DNA of 64,000 nt. Source: Eubacteriales bacterium SKADARSKE-1 (GTDB lineage Bacteria; Bacillota; Clostridia; Oscillospirales; Acutalibacteraceae). Shown here one piece after another: positions 42,118-52,212 of this stretch. The stretch covers positions 186,001-250,000 of the forward strand of contig JARLUB010000001.1 in assembly GCA_030920305.1 (NCBI GenBank), written 5' to 3'. Position numbers and translations under genes: made by a program. Numbering within the stretch: the stretch's first letter is position 1; each line of letters starts with the position of its first letter. The notes beneath the pieces were generated by a model that saw nothing but the letters and a program-made list of their open reading frames with translations, made no database searches and was not told where the DNA came from.

Positions 42118-43488
42118 ATGGGTGACATTAAAGTTACATCTGGGTATGATGGAATCAAATTGCCGTTTAGCATGGAAGCAGAACAGTCTGTATTAGGTGC
42201 GGTTCTGCTAGATTCAGCATGTATGGATAGAGTGGCTGAAATTTTGCCAAGAGCTGATTATTTCCACTTAAATAACCACAAATTAATTTACGAAGCCATG
42301 ATAGAGATGTTTACATTAGGACTTCCTATTGACTTTGTAACTGTTTTGGAAAAATTAAAAAAAGATAGTGTTTTTGACGATACAACAGGAAAAACCTATC
42401 TTATGGAACTAGCCCAAATTGTTCCGTCAATTTCAAATGTTCATACATATGCCGCCATTGTCAGAGACAACTACGATATAAGGTCATTAATAGTAACAGC
42501 TAGAGAAATCATAGAAGACGCAACCGATGGTTCTTTTGATGCTACGATGCTTCTTGATTCTGCAGAACAGAGGATCTTCGATATAAGACGTGGAAAAAAT
42601 ATGATGGGCCTCCAAAGAGTTAGCGAGTCCATAATTGAGACCTTCGATAGGCTTGATATATTAAATTCAGATGATAAAAGTTTATATTTAGGAATTCCTA
42701 CGGGAATTCACGATTTAGATGCTACTATAACCGGTCTTAATAAATCAGACTTAATTTTACTTGCCGCCCGGCCAGGTATGGGTAAAACTAGCTTTGCTTT
42801 AAATATAGCTAGGCACGTGGCGCTTAAAGAGCGGAAAAAAGTTGCCTTTTTCTCTCTCGAAATGACTAAAGAGCAGTTAACGTCTAGGCTTTTGTCAACA
42901 GAAGCCATGATTCACGGTTTAAAACTTAGAACTGGTAAGTTAGACGAAGAAGAATGGATTAGGCTGATTGAGGCGGGAGATATTTTATCAAAGACCGATT
43001 TGTATTTTGACGATACCCCTGGAATAACTGTGCCCGAGATGAAAGCTAAACTTCGCCGGCTAAAAAATGTTGATTTAGTAGTTATAGACTATTTGCAACT
43101 TATGTCGAGCGCTAAAAGAATTGATAATCGTGTTCAGGAAATATCTGAAATTACGAGAAATTTAAAGATTATGGCAAAAGAAATAAACGTTCCGGTTATA
43201 ACTTTGTCTCAGCTGTCTCGTGCTAGCGAGCAGCGATCAGAGCATCGGCCGATGCTCTCTGACCTTCGTGATTCTGGTTCTATTGAGCAAGATGCTGACA
43301 TTGTTATGTTTTTATATAGAAATGACTATTATAAAAGTGAAGATGCAATTGAAGAAGACTATGATAAAAATAGTGGTGAATGCATAGTCGCTAAAAACCG
43401 CCATGGCGAAACAAAAACTGTACCTTTACATTGGCAGGGTGAATTTATGCGATTCACTTCACCAGCTGGAGCAAAATATGAACAGTAA
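42118..43488 (+). CDS. dnaB: Replicative DNA helicase DnaB (DnaC in Bacillus)
   Basis: Hexameric 5'-3' helicase at the fork. Seen: N-terminal LPFSMEAEQSVLGAVLLD, linker, then the RecA-like motor with Walker A LAARPGMGKTSFALN (about residues 219-233), FFSLEMTKEQLTSRLLS, Walker B VDLVVIDYLQLM, LSQLSRASEQR and DLRDSGSIEQDAD. It is 456 residues long, as usual. Start ATG 42118 has AAGGAGATATACATA; the frame extends upstream without a ribosome site. Its last codons overlap the tilS start. Confidence 0.97.
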   Translation: MGDIKVTSGYDGIKLPFSMEAEQSVLGAVLLDSACMDRVAEILPRADYFHLNNHKLIYEAMIEMFTLGLPIDFVTVLEKLKKDSVFDDTTGKTYLMELAQIVPSISNVHTYAAIVRDNYDIRSLIVTAREIIEDATDGSFDATMLLDSAEQRIFDIRRGKNMMGLQRVSESIIETFDRLDILNSDDKSLYLGIPTGIHDLDATITGLNKSDLILLAARPGMGKTSFALNIARHVALKERKKVAFFSLEMTKEQLTSRLLSTEAMIHGLKLRTGKLDEEEWIRLIEAGDILSKTDLYFDDTPGITVPEMKAKLRRLKNVDLVVIDYLQLMSSAKRIDNRVQEISEITRNLKIMAKEINVPVITLSQLSRASEQRSEHRPMLSDLRDSGSIEQDADIVMFLYRNDYYKSEDAIEEDYDKNSGECIVAKNRHGETKTVPLHWQGEFMRFTSPAGAKYEQ

Positions 43489-44860
43489 CGAAATAAGTTT
43501 AGAAGAAAAAATTTTAAAATCCATTAATAAATTTAATATGCTACCTCAAAATGCAGCGGTTGTCGTGGGAGTATCAGGCGGATCTGATTCCATGGCGCTT
43601 CTGTATTTTCTGCTGCATTTTTCAAAAATCAAAAATTTAAAAATAATAGCAGCGCATGTAAACCATTCTTTGAGGGGTAGTGAATCCGACAGAGATGAAA
43701 ATTTTGTTAGAGATTTTTGCAAAGATAATGATGTAGAACTTAAAGTTTTAAAAGTTGATGTTGCAAAGAAAGCAAAAGAAATGAAAATGGGCCTAGAAGA
43801 ATGCGGTAGGCTTATTCGATATGAGTTTTTTGAAGAGCTAGCAAGCCCCAATAATGCGAAAATAGCTTTGGCACACACGCTGTCAGATAATATTGAAACG
43901 ATAATTTTAAATTTAACACGAGGATCAGGAATTCACGGGCTGTGTGGAATTTTGCCGGCTCGTGACAATATTATTAGACCTCTTATGCTTTTGGAAAAAA
44001 GTGAAATTTTAGCTTATTGCAAAGCTAATAAAATAAAGTATGTTGAGGATAGTTCAAATAAAGACAGAGAATATTCAAGAAACAAAATAAGATTAGATGT
44101 GGTGCCTGTACTAAAGGAAATTAATCCCTCGCTGGGAAAGGCTTTTCTTAAAGTTTCAAGTCTTTTGCAAAGTGATGATGATTATTTAAATAAAATTGCT
44201 AGAGAAAAATTAAATGATATAAAAATAGAGAAGGGCCAATACTTTTTAAAAGAGCTAAAAAAATTAGATTTGGCCATTAAATCAAGATGCATAAAATTAG
44301 CTGTTTTAGAAGCTAACAAAAATATAAACCTTGATTTTTCTCATGTTAATTTGATTTTAGCTTTAATAGAGCAAGGCTCTGGAACTGTAACTTTACCTGA
44401 CAAAATATATGTTAAAGTCGAAAAAGAAACTTTAAAAATATTTTTAAAGGAAAAACCTGTTAAAGACTGGAGAATTCAGCTCAATAGCCTTAATAACAAC
44501 TTGACAGGTCAAGCTAGAAAGTTCATAATTAGAGTTGTATGCAAAAGCGAGTATGATGATTTGTTAAAGCAGGATAAGACTCTTTTAAATAGAGCAGTTG
44601 ATTATGAAAAAATACCACCTAATTCAGTTCTTAGAAATAGACGGCCAGGTGATGTTTTAAAGCTTTCAAAAAGAGGGATTACAAAGTCACTAAAAAAATT
44701 CTTCAATGAAGAAAAAGTTTCAATTGAAAAAAGAAGTGAGCTTTCTATGATAGCTGACAAAAATAATATTTTATGGCTTGAAGAATTTGGGGCATGTGAA
44801 CCTTTAAAAATAAATAACAACACCAAGCAAGTATTGATTATAAATATTGGGAGGAACTGA
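43478..44860 (+). CDS. tilS: tRNA(Ile)-lysidine synthase TilS
   Basis: Converts C34 of the CAU-anticodon tRNA-Ile to lysidine so that it reads AUA. Seen: the PP-loop VVVGVSGGSDSMALLYF (about residues 24-40), HVNHSLRGSESDRDE, LEECGRLIRYEFFE, ALAHTLSDNIETIILNLTRGSG and the C-terminal tRNA-binding domain with RRPGDVLKLSKRG and KKFFNEEKVS. It is 460 residues long, as usual. ATG 43478 lies inside dnaB with GGAG upstream, giving coupling. It is followed by hpt and ftsH, the standard order. Confidence 0.95.
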   Translation: MNSNEISLEEKILKSINKFNMLPQNAAVVVGVSGGSDSMALLYFLLHFSKIKNLKIIAAHVNHSLRGSESDRDENFVRDFCKDNDVELKVLKVDVAKKAKEMKMGLEECGRLIRYEFFEELASPNNAKIALAHTLSDNIETIILNLTRGSGIHGLCGILPARDNIIRPLMLLEKSEILAYCKANKIKYVEDSSNKDREYSRNKIRLDVVPVLKEINPSLGKAFLKVSSLLQSDDDYLNKIAREKLNDIKIEKGQYFLKELKKLDLAIKSRCIKLAVLEANKNINLDFSHVNLILALIEQGSGTVTLPDKIYVKVEKETLKIFLKEKPVKDWRIQLNSLNNNLTGQARKFIIRVVCKSEYDDLLKQDKTLLNRAVDYEKIPPNSVLRNRRPGDVLKLSKRGITKSLKKFFNEEKVSIEKRSELSMIADKNNILWLEEFGACEPLKINNNTKQVLIINIGRN

Positions 44861-44862
44861 TT

Positions 44863-45399
44863 TTGTTATCCGATATAGAAAGAGTTTTATTGAGTGAGGA
44901 AAAAATAAGAGAGAGAGTTTTTGAGCTTGGACAAGAATTAAGCCAGGACTATAAAGGCAAAAATTTAATGTTGATAAGCATTTTAAAAGGTTCAATTGTT
45001 TTTATGTCTGATTTGATGAGGGCTATTACAACAAAATGTCAAATAGATTTTATGGCGGTTTCAAGTTATGGCTCGAGCACTAAAACTTCTGGCGAAGTTA
45101 AAATTGTAAAAGATTTGGACGTTTCCCTTGAAGGCTTTGACATTGTAATAGTTGAAGATATTTTAGATAGTGGAATGACTTTAAATTACGTTATGAATCT
45201 TTTAAAAAATAGAAATCCTGCTAGCATAAATATTTGCACCTTGCTAGATAAACCCTCTCGTAGAAAAGTCGAGGTAAGTGCTAAATATATTGGATTTGAA
45301 GTTCCAGATGAATTTGTTGTAGGTTATGGCCTTGACTATGTGCAAAAATATAGGAATTTACCTTTTGTTGGTGTCTTAAAGCCAAGTGTATATAAGTAA
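44863..45399 (+). CDS. hpt: Hypoxanthine phosphoribosyltransferase
   Basis: Purine salvage: hypoxanthine/guanine plus PRPP to IMP/GMP. Seen: [37 protein letters not shown], the PRPP motif [17 protein letters not shown] (about 93-109) and [20 protein letters not shown]. It is 178 residues long, as usual. It starts with TTG 44863 after GGAGG, two bases after the tilS stop. The tilS-hpt-ftsH order is conserved across Firmicutes. Confidence 0.96.
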   Translation: MLSDIERVLLSEEKIRERVFELGQELSQDYKGKNLMLISILKGSIVFMSDLMRAITTKCQIDFMAVSSYGSSTKTSGEVKIVKDLDVSLEGFDIVIVEDILDSGMTLNYVMNLLKNRNPASINICTLLDKPSRRKVEVSAKYIGFEVPDEFVVGYGLDYVQKYRNLPFVGVLKPSVYK

Positions 45400-45434
45400 T
45401 TTTAATAAATTTAAAAGTAAGGAGTGAAGTTATA

Positions 45435-47336
45435 TTGGATGGCAAAAAAGCGCTTAAGAATTTAGTGTTTTATATTGGAATACCTATTCTAGTGATTATT
45501 TCAATAGTAATGTTGTTTAAAAATAGCACAGAAAAAACCACAATTTATTCTGATGTAATAAAGTATTTTCAAGATGGTCAAGTTACCGCTTATAGTATGA
45601 ATTTAGGTTCTGGCGATATGAAGATAACTTTAAAAGACTCTACGGTTGTTGAGTATACAGCACCAAGTGTTCTTTGGGTTCGTGAGGACATTAAAGGATA
45701 TGTAGATAAGTATAATGAGGCAAATCCTGATGCCAAGATGAAGCAAGACTTAATTAGGGCTAGCGAGAATTCTTGGTGGACAACAGTCTTACTCGACGGT
45801 TTAGTTTTTGTTGGATTTGGCTTGTTGCTGTGGTTTTTTATGCGAAAAACACTGTTTGGCTTAGGTGATGGCAACAAGACAATGACTTTTGGAAAAGCTA
45901 AAATAAAAAATATGGCAGATGAAAAACGAAAAACCACTTTTGCTGATGTGGCAGGTGCTGATGAAGAAAAAGAAGAATTAAAGGAACTGGTTGAGTTTTT
46001 AAAAAATCCTAAAAAGTATAATGAATTGGGCGCGAGAATCCCAAAAGGCGTTCTTTTAGTGGGACCGCCTGGTACCGGTAAAACTTTACTGGCAAGGGCT
46101 GTTGCAGGAGAAGCTGGAGTTCCATTTTTCTCAATATCAGGTTCAGATTTTGTTGAAATGTTCGTTGGTGTTGGTGCCTCTCGTGTTAGAGACTTGTTTG
46201 AGCAAGCTAAAAAAAGTGCTCCATGCATAATTTTTATAGATGAGATAGATGCTGTTGGACGCCAAAGAGGAACAGGTCTGGGTGGTGGTCATGATGAGCG
46301 TGAACAGACATTAAATCAACTATTGGTTGAGATGGATGGTTTTGGTGCTAATGAAGGCGTAATTATGATAGCTGCAACGAACCGACCAGATGTTCTAGAC
46401 CCAGCACTTATGAGGCCAGGTCGTTTTGATAGGCAAGTTATAGTTGGTTTGCCAGATATTAAAGGTCGAGAAGACATTTTAAAAGTGCATGCAAGGGGCA
46501 AGCCTTTGGCTCCGGATGTGGTTTTAAAAACAATTGCAAAATCTACAGCTGGTTTTACGGGAGCTGACCTTGAAAACCTTTTAAATGAGGCAGCATTACT
46601 GTCAGCTAGAAAAGATTTAAAAGCTATAACTATGGGTGAAGTTGAAGAAGCTACTATAAAAGTGGTTGTAGGTACCGAGAAAAAATCTCGAGTTATGACC
46701 GATAAGGAAAAAAATCTAACGGCATATCATGAAGCAGGTCATGCAATTGTAACCCACGTTTGCCCAACACAAGATGAAGTACATCAAATTTCAATTATAC
46801 CAAGAGGTATGGCTGGTGGCTATACAATGTCTTTACCAACAGAGGATAGAAATTATAAATCTCGTTCAGAAATGGAAGAAGATATAGTTGTTTTATTAGG
46901 TGGTAGAGTTGCTGAAGCCCTTATAATTGGAGATATTTCAACAGGTGCTTCAAGTGATATAAAAAGAGCAACGGATATTGCAACTTCGATGGTAAAAAAA
47001 TATGGAATGAGTAACCTTTTGGGGCCTGTTTCTTACGGATCTGAAAATGAGGAAGTATTTATTGGGCGAGATATGGGTCACATTAAAAATTATTCTGAAA
47101 AGGTAGCAGCTCAAATAGATGAAGAAATACATTCTATCATTTTGCAAAGTTATAAAAAGACAGAAGAAATATTAAAACAAAATATAGATAAACTTCATGA
47201 GGTTGCAAGAGTTTTGTTAAAGCGTGAAAAAATCAGTGGCGAAGAGTTTAAGGCTATTATGGATGGGACACAAGATAGTACTCAATTAGTAACAGAAGAT
47301 CTAAATGATAATGATATTCCTGAAATTACAGAATAA
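45435..47336 (+). CDS. ftsH: ATP-dependent zinc metalloprotease FtsH
   Basis: Membrane-anchored AAA+ protease for quality control of membrane and short-lived proteins. Seen: TM1 about 8-26, an extracytoplasmic part, TM2 about 118-137, Walker [20 protein letters not shown] (about 212-231), Walker [40 protein letters not shown]-type segment, and zinc site [10 protein letters not shown] (about 433) with the third-ligand Asp region [11 protein letters not shown]. The 633 residues fit. Start TTG 45435 has AAGGAG upstream. A terminator follows at 47346. Confidence 0.97.
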   Translation: MDGKKALKNLVFYIGIPILVIISIVMLFKNSTEKTTIYSDVIKYFQDGQVTAYSMNLGSGDMKITLKDSTVVEYTAPSVLWVREDIKGYVDKYNEANPDAKMKQDLIRASENSWWTTVLLDGLVFVGFGLLLWFFMRKTLFGLGDGNKTMTFGKAKIKNMADEKRKTTFADVAGADEEKEELKELVEFLKNPKKYNELGARIPKGVLLVGPPGTGKTLLARAVAGEAGVPFFSISGSDFVEMFVGVGASRVRDLFEQAKKSAPCIIFIDEIDAVGRQRGTGLGGGHDEREQTLNQLLVEMDGFGANEGVIMIAATNRPDVLDPALMRPGRFDRQVIVGLPDIKGREDILKVHARGKPLAPDVVLKTIAKSTAGFTGADLENLLNEAALLSARKDLKAITMGEVEEATIKVVVGTEKKSRVMTDKEKNLTAYHEAGHAIVTHVCPTQDEVHQISIIPRGMAGGYTMSLPTEDRNYKSRSEMEEDIVVLLGGRVAEALIIGDISTGASSDIKRATDIATSMVKKYGMSNLLGPVSYGSENEEVFIGRDMGHIKNYSEKVAAQIDEEIHSIILQSYKKTEEILKQNIDKLHEVARVLLKREKISGEEFKAIMDGTQDSTQLVTEDLNDNDIPEITE

Positions 47337-47345
47337 ATCTTGATA

Positions 47346-47376
47346 AAGAGGGGAAAGGCTATGCTTTTCCCTTTTC
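47346..47376 (+). terminator. Terminator after ftsH
   Basis: GGGAAAGGC/GCTTTTCCC around TAT (one G-T), with TTTTC following. Confidence 0.7.
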
Positions 47377-47458
47377 AATAGTTAAATAGATTTTAAAAAT
47401 GTTTTAGCGTTTTATAGGTTGAGTAGCTAGGACACTTTGTTACTAAGGAGATGAAAAC

Positions 47459-49441
47459 ATGAAATCAAAAGTTTCTACATATGGAAATGATAGTATATCA
47501 GCGCTTAAGGGAGCTGATAGGGTAAGGAAGCGTCCGGCGGTTATTTTTGGTTCTGATGGTATAGAGGGCTGTGAACATTCTATATTTGAGATTTTATCCA
47601 ATTCAATAGATGAAGCTAGAGAAGGTCATGGTAAAGAAATAACCGTGACTCTTTTTGAAGACAATTCAATTGAAGTTGAAGATCATGGGAGAGGTATCCC
47701 TGTAGACTATAATTCAAAAGAGAAGAAATTTAATTGGGAACTGGTTTTTTGTGAACTTTATGCGGGTGGTAAATATAATAATAATGAACTTGAAAGCTAT
47801 GAATATTCTCTAGGCCTGAATGGATTGGGGCTTTGCTCAACACAATATTCTTCTGAATATATGGATGCTGTTATTAAGCGTGATGGATTTAAGTATACAT
47901 TACGTTTTGAAAAGGGAGAAAATGTTGGTGGCCTTTTAAAAGAACCATATGCGGGTAAAGACACAGCAACTAAAATACGCTGGAAACCAGACCTAGAAGT
48001 ATTTACAGATATTAATGTAAATGAAGAATATTTTTTAGATGTGATGAAAAGACAAGCTATAGTTAATGCTGGAATTGAGTTTGTTTTCAGAAAACAAGAG
48101 GGTAGCGAATTCTTAGAAACTGTATTTGTTTATAAAAACGGGATAGCTGATCACGTAAAAGAAGTTGTTGGGGAAGATGCTATGAGCCCAATATTACTTT
48201 GGCATAGCGAAAAGCAGGTTCGTGATCGTTTGGACAAGCCTTTATATAAAACAAAAATAAATGTAGCTTTAGCTTTTTCAAATAAAGTTAAATTAACGGA
48301 ATACTATCACAATTCAAGTTACTTAGAGCATGGTGGGGCGCCTGAAAAAGCTGTTAAAAGTGCTTTTGTTAATGAAATTGACTCCTATATTAAAAATGCC
48401 GGGAAGTATAATAAAAACGAAAGCCGCATTACTTTTGCAGATGTTGAAGATTGCCTTATTATAGTTATTTCTTCGTTTTCAAATGTGACTTCATATGAAA
48501 ACCAGACTAAAAAATCTATTACCAACAAGGGCATACAAGATGCGATGACTAAAATGCTTCGACATAATTTAGAGGTCTTTTTTATTGAAAACCCGGTTGA
48601 AGCTGAAAAAGTAGCTCTGCAAGTTTTAATAAATAAAAGAAGTCGTGAGGATGCTGAGAGGACACGTCTTAACATAAAAAAGAAATTAATTAGCAATATG
48701 GATATAACTAATAGGGTAGCTAAATTTGTGGATTGCAGAAGCCGTGATGTTGCTCAAAGAGAACTTTTTATAGTTGAAGGCGATTCGGCTTTAGGGGCCT
48801 GTAAACAGGCAAGAGATCCATCATTTCAAGCGATTATCCCAATTCGTGGGAAAATTTTAAATTGCTTGAAGGCTGATTATGGGAAAATATTTAAGAGTGA
48901 AATAATAACTGATTTAATAAAAGTTTTAGGGTGCGGAGTTGAAATAAAATCGAAAGTGCACCGCGATTTAGCAGATTTTAATTTAACTCTTTTAAGATGG
49001 AATAAAATTATTATTTGTACCGATGCTGACGTAGATGGGTTCCAAATAAGAACTTTAGTTTTAACAATGATATATCGGCTGGTACCATCTCTGATTATTG
49101 AAGGCAAAGTTTTTATAGCTGAATCTCCGCTTTATGAAATAAATGCTAAAAATGAAACTTATTTTGCGTATACAGAATTAGAAAAAGAAAAGTTCATTAA
49201 AAAAATAGGTAATGGGAAGTATACAGTTCAGCGTTCTAAAGGGCTTGGAGAAAATGAGCCTGATATGATGAATCTTACAACAATGAACCCAAAAACCAGA
49301 AGACTTGTTAAGGTTATGCCACAAGATGCGCAAAAGACGGCTGAGATTTTTGATATTTTATTGGGAGATAATATAACTGGGCGAAAAGAATATATTGTTG
49401 AAAAAGGGCACCTTTATATGGATACTGTAGATGTAAGTTAA
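47459..49441 (+). CDS. parE: Type IIA topoisomerase ATPase subunit, ParE/GyrB-like
   Basis: ATPase and TOPRIM subunit of a type II topoisomerase, partner of the gene at 49618. Seen: GHKL ATPase motifs SNSIDEAREGH, EDHGRGIPVD, LYAGGKYNN and YSLGLNGLGLC; TOPRIM ELFIVEGDSALGACKQARD with IPIRGKILN and CTDADVDGFQIRTL. It is 660 residues long. Lys and Asn insertions and an uncommon LYAGGKYN pattern place it with the second Clostridial topoisomerase pair rather than classical GyrB. ATG 47459 follows AAGGAGATG. Assignment as ParE rather than GyrB rests on pairing with a ParC-like gene away from dnaA. Confidence 0.85.
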   Translation: MKSKVSTYGNDSISALKGADRVRKRPAVIFGSDGIEGCEHSIFEILSNSIDEAREGHGKEITVTLFEDNSIEVEDHGRGIPVDYNSKEKKFNWELVFCELYAGGKYNNNELESYEYSLGLNGLGLCSTQYSSEYMDAVIKRDGFKYTLRFEKGENVGGLLKEPYAGKDTATKIRWKPDLEVFTDINVNEEYFLDVMKRQAIVNAGIEFVFRKQEGSEFLETVFVYKNGIADHVKEVVGEDAMSPILLWHSEKQVRDRLDKPLYKTKINVALAFSNKVKLTEYYHNSSYLEHGGAPEKAVKSAFVNEIDSYIKNAGKYNKNESRITFADVEDCLIIVISSFSNVTSYENQTKKSITNKGIQDAMTKMLRHNLEVFFIENPVEAEKVALQVLINKRSREDAERTRLNIKKKLISNMDITNRVAKFVDCRSRDVAQRELFIVEGDSALGACKQARDPSFQAIIPIRGKILNCLKADYGKIFKSEIITDLIKVLGCGVEIKSKVHRDLADFNLTLLRWNKIIICTDADVDGFQIRTLVLTMIYRLVPSLIIEGKVFIAESPLYEINAKNETYFAYTELEKEKFIKKIGNGKYTVQRSKGLGENEPDMMNLTTMNPKTRRLVKVMPQDAQKTAEIFDILLGDNITGRKEYIVEKGHLYMDTVDVS

Positions 49442-49485
49442 GTTTTTAAATTAAGTTATAATATATGGCAGAAAAATTTGCATGT

Positions 49486-49528
49486 GGCCCCACTTTCGCG
49501 CTGTCTTTGCTGGCACTTTCGCGGGGCC
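49486..49528. repeat. GC-rich inverted repeat enclosing paired CACTTTCGCG, copy 2
   Basis: Stem GGCCCC/GGGGCC encloses CCACTTTCGCGCT-N11-CACTTTCGCGG (49490-49502 and 49514-49524), the same 24 defined bases at the same spacing as 26364-26398, although the N11 and the stem differ. Confidence 0.7.
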
Positions 49529-49617
49529 TCTTTACAAATTTTATGCATAAGAATGCGGCAGGAAAAAGTTTACAAGTACATACTGACAACGAATAACTAG
49601 CAGGGAGGCTAGAATTA

Positions 49618-51861
49618 ATGGCTTTTAATAAAAAAGCGCGAACCAATGAAAGCTATGATCCAAGTGTAATGAAAGGAATAATTGAGGGTGCTGGGGAAGT
49701 AGTTGAGCAAAAGATAGTTGATACAATTGAGCAAAACTATATGCCTTACGCTATGAGCGTTATTTTGTCGCGTGCAATACCAGAAATTGATGGATTTAAG
49801 CCGTCACACAGAAAATTGCTATTTACGATGTACAAGATGGGACTTTTAGATAAAGTGCGAACTAAATCTGCAAATATTGTAGGCCAAACGATGAAATTAA
49901 ATCCGCATGGTGATAGTGCTATTTATGATACAATGGTAAGACTTAGCCGCGGCTATGAGGCGCTTTTACATCCATATGTTGATTCAAAAGGAAATTTCGG
50001 TAAGTTTTATTCTAGAGATATGGCCTGTGCTGCGTCTAGATATACGGAAGCAAAACTTAGTGAGATTTCATCAGAATTGTTTAGCGACATTGAAAAAGAT
50101 ACGGTTGATTTTGTTGATAATTATGACAATACTCAAAAAGAGCCAACGCTATTGCCGGCGACTTTTCCGTCGGTTTTAGTTAATGCTAATACAGGAATTG
50201 CAGTTGGTATGGCTAGTTCAATTTGCCCTTTTAATTTAAACGAAATTTGTAAAACAACTGCTATGCTAATTAAAGACCCGGAGCACGATATATCTAGTAC
50301 ACTTATAGCTCCAGATTTTCCTGGTGGAGGAAATCTTATTTACGATAAACAGGTGCTAGAAAACATTTACAAAACAGGTCGCGGTGGCATTAAAATTCGA
50401 GCTCGCTATACTTATGATAAAGCCGCCAATTGTATAGACATAAATAGCATTCCCCCAACGACAACATCGGAAGCAATAATTGAAAAAGTGATAGAGCTTG
50501 TCAAGAAGAATACGATTAAAGAAATTAATGATATACGCGATGAGACAGGAATTGATGGGCTTAAAGTAACAATAGATTTAAAAAGAGGAATTGACCCTGA
50601 AAAATTAATGCAAAAACTTTTTCGGTTTACACCGCTTGAGGATACTTTTTCTTGCAATTTTAATGTACTGATAGGAACTTCTCCAAAAGTTTTAGGTGTA
50701 AAAGAATTGCTTTTAGAATGGATAGCTTTTAGAGTCGAGTGTGTTAAGCGCAGAACTTATTTTGATTTAAACAAAAAAAGAGGGAAATTGCATCTTTTAA
50801 GCGCGCTTAAGAAGATATTATTAGATATAGATAAAGCTATTGAAATAATTAGAAATACAGTAGACGAAATAAATGTTATTCCAAATTTAATGGCCGGATT
50901 TAACATAGATGAAAAACAAGCTGAATATGTTGCAGAGATTAAACTTCGGCATTTAAACCGTGAATATTTAGTGAAACGCATAAATGAAATAAGTGATCTT
51001 GAAAAGGACGTTGCAGTTTTAGAAGAGATATTTAAAAGTGACCAAAGGATAAAAGAAATTATAATAGAAGAGCTGTCGAGGGTTTCTGAAAAATATGGTC
51101 AAAAAAGAAATACAATGTTAATTTATAATCATGAAATTTCAAAAGAAGAAATTTTTGATGAAGTGCCAGATTATGCTGTTAATTTATTTCTAACAGAGCA
51201 AGGCTACTTTAAAAAGATAACTCCGCAATCTTTAAGGATGAGTTTTGAGCATAAATTAAAAGATAATGATAAAATCAGCCAGCATATTGAAACCAATAAC
51301 AACTTTGAATTATTATTTTTTACAAACAAAAGTAATGTTTATAAGACCAAAGTTTCAGACTTTAATGATAGTAAAGCTAGTGTGTTGGGCGATTTTATTC
51401 CAGCCAAGTTAAATATGGACGATGGAGAAATGCCAATTTATATGGTCGTTACAAAAGATTATTCTGGATTTATGTTGTTTTTCTTTGAAAACGGGAAAGT
51501 GGCAAAAGTTAAGTTATCATCTTATGAAACAAAAACAAATCGAAAAAAATTAGTTAGTGCTTATTTTGACAAATTTAAGTTAGTTACATGTTATTATTCA
51601 CTTGCAGAAAAGGATTATTTATTGGTTTCAAATGTAGGTAAAAAGCTACTTGTAAACTCAGGCAAAGTTTCACTCAAATCATCGAAAACTACCCAGGGCA
51701 TATCAATTATGGGCTTTGCAAAAGGGCAAAGGTTAGTGTCAGTTTCTGAATATGAAAAAGGCAAACTTGAAGGCCCAGAAAGATACAGAGCAAAAAATTT
51801 ACCGTCTAGAGGATTTTTACCTACTAAAGCTAAGCTGCCGGATGAGCAATTAACATTTTAA
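49618..51861 (+). CDS. parC: Type IIA topoisomerase cleavage subunit, ParC/GyrA-like
   Basis: DNA-breaking subunit. Seen: MPYAMSVILSRAIPEIDGFKPSHRKLL near residue 40-66, the quinolone-region analogue NPHGDSAIYDTMVRLS, active-site Tyr in AASRYTEAKLSEISSE (about residue 141), PTLLPATFPSVLVN and the C-gate LRHLNREYLVKRINEI. It is 747 residues, with a reduced C-terminal beta-pinwheel and no evident GyrA box, which favours decatenase-type (ParC-like) function. ATG 49618 follows GGGAGG. The 176-base gap to parE contains the CACTTTCGCG element, so the pair may not share all transcripts. Confidence 0.87.
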   Translation: MAFNKKARTNESYDPSVMKGIIEGAGEVVEQKIVDTIEQNYMPYAMSVILSRAIPEIDGFKPSHRKLLFTMYKMGLLDKVRTKSANIVGQTMKLNPHGDSAIYDTMVRLSRGYEALLHPYVDSKGNFGKFYSRDMACAASRYTEAKLSEISSELFSDIEKDTVDFVDNYDNTQKEPTLLPATFPSVLVNANTGIAVGMASSICPFNLNEICKTTAMLIKDPEHDISSTLIAPDFPGGGNLIYDKQVLENIYKTGRGGIKIRARYTYDKAANCIDINSIPPTTTSEAIIEKVIELVKKNTIKEINDIRDETGIDGLKVTIDLKRGIDPEKLMQKLFRFTPLEDTFSCNFNVLIGTSPKVLGVKELLLEWIAFRVECVKRRTYFDLNKKRGKLHLLSALKKILLDIDKAIEIIRNTVDEINVIPNLMAGFNIDEKQAEYVAEIKLRHLNREYLVKRINEISDLEKDVAVLEEIFKSDQRIKEIIIEELSRVSEKYGQKRNTMLIYNHEISKEEIFDEVPDYAVNLFLTEQGYFKKITPQSLRMSFEHKLKDNDKISQHIETNNNFELLFFTNKSNVYKTKVSDFNDSKASVLGDFIPAKLNMDDGEMPIYMVVTKDYSGFMLFFFENGKVAKVKLSSYETKTNRKKLVSAYFDKFKLVTCYYSLAEKDYLLVSNVGKKLLVNSGKVSLKSSKTTQGISIMGFAKGQRLVSVSEYEKGKLEGPERYRAKNLPSRGFLPTKAKLPDEQLTF

Positions 51862-51887
51862 AAAGTATTTTGAGCTAAAATAAAAAT

Positions 51888-51913
51888 CTCCCGCCTCAAA
51901 AAAGAGACGGGAG
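51888..51913 (-). terminator. Terminator of the 5S rRNA gene
   Basis: On the minus strand CTCCCGTCTC pairs with GAGGCGGGAG (T-G pair) around six T, followed by ATTTTTATTTT. On the plus strand the same site has a mismatch, so it favours the minus-strand transcript. Confidence 0.75.
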
Positions 51914-51936
51914 AAAGTATTTTTAAAATAAAAAAA

Positions 51937-52052
51937 GTTGGCATCTTCCTATTTTCCCAGGCCGTTACCAGCCAAGTATCTTCGGCATCATTGAGCTTAA
52001 CTTCCGTGTTCGGTATGGGAACGGGTGGACCCTCAATGTCATTAACACCAAC
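51937..52052 (-). rRNA. rrf: 5S ribosomal RNA, stand-alone gene
   Basis: Minus-strand sequence of about 116 bases with the typical 5S core: CCACCCGTTCCCATACCGAA, CACGGAAGTTAAGC, GATGCCGAAGATACTTGG and complementary ends GTTGGTGTTA/AGATGCCAAC. It is not followed or preceded by 16S, 23S or tRNA genes: parC lies downstream and spoVAC diverges upstream. It has its own consensus promoter whose start point falls at the mature 5' end, and its own terminator. Confidence 0.95.
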
Positions 52053-52058
52053 ATCATT

Positions 52059-52087
52059 AGTATATCACAACAAAAAATTAAAATCAA
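52059..52087 (-). promoter_or_regulatory. 5S rRNA promoter
   Basis: On the minus strand TTGATT-N17-TATACT; seven bases after the -10 box is 52052, the mature 5' end of the 5S RNA. Confidence 0.75.
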
Positions 52088-52212
52088 GTACTTTTTTAAA
52101 AAAATTTAAATTTTTTTAAAAAATAGTGTTAAAAAAACAGGAAAGGAATTTTACTTTTTTGAATATAATTTTTTTTATTTGAAAAAATACTTTTAGAGAG
52201 GAAGTGTAGATA

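Noticed and set aside
45590-46228. 212-codon open frame antisense to ftsH
   Set aside because: It is a shadow of the strongly conserved ftsH frame with no ribosome site or recognised domain.
51888-52052. A complete rrn operon ending in this 5S gene
   Set aside because: Upstream of the 5S on its strand is a promoter and then the divergent spoVAC gene, with no 23S sequence.
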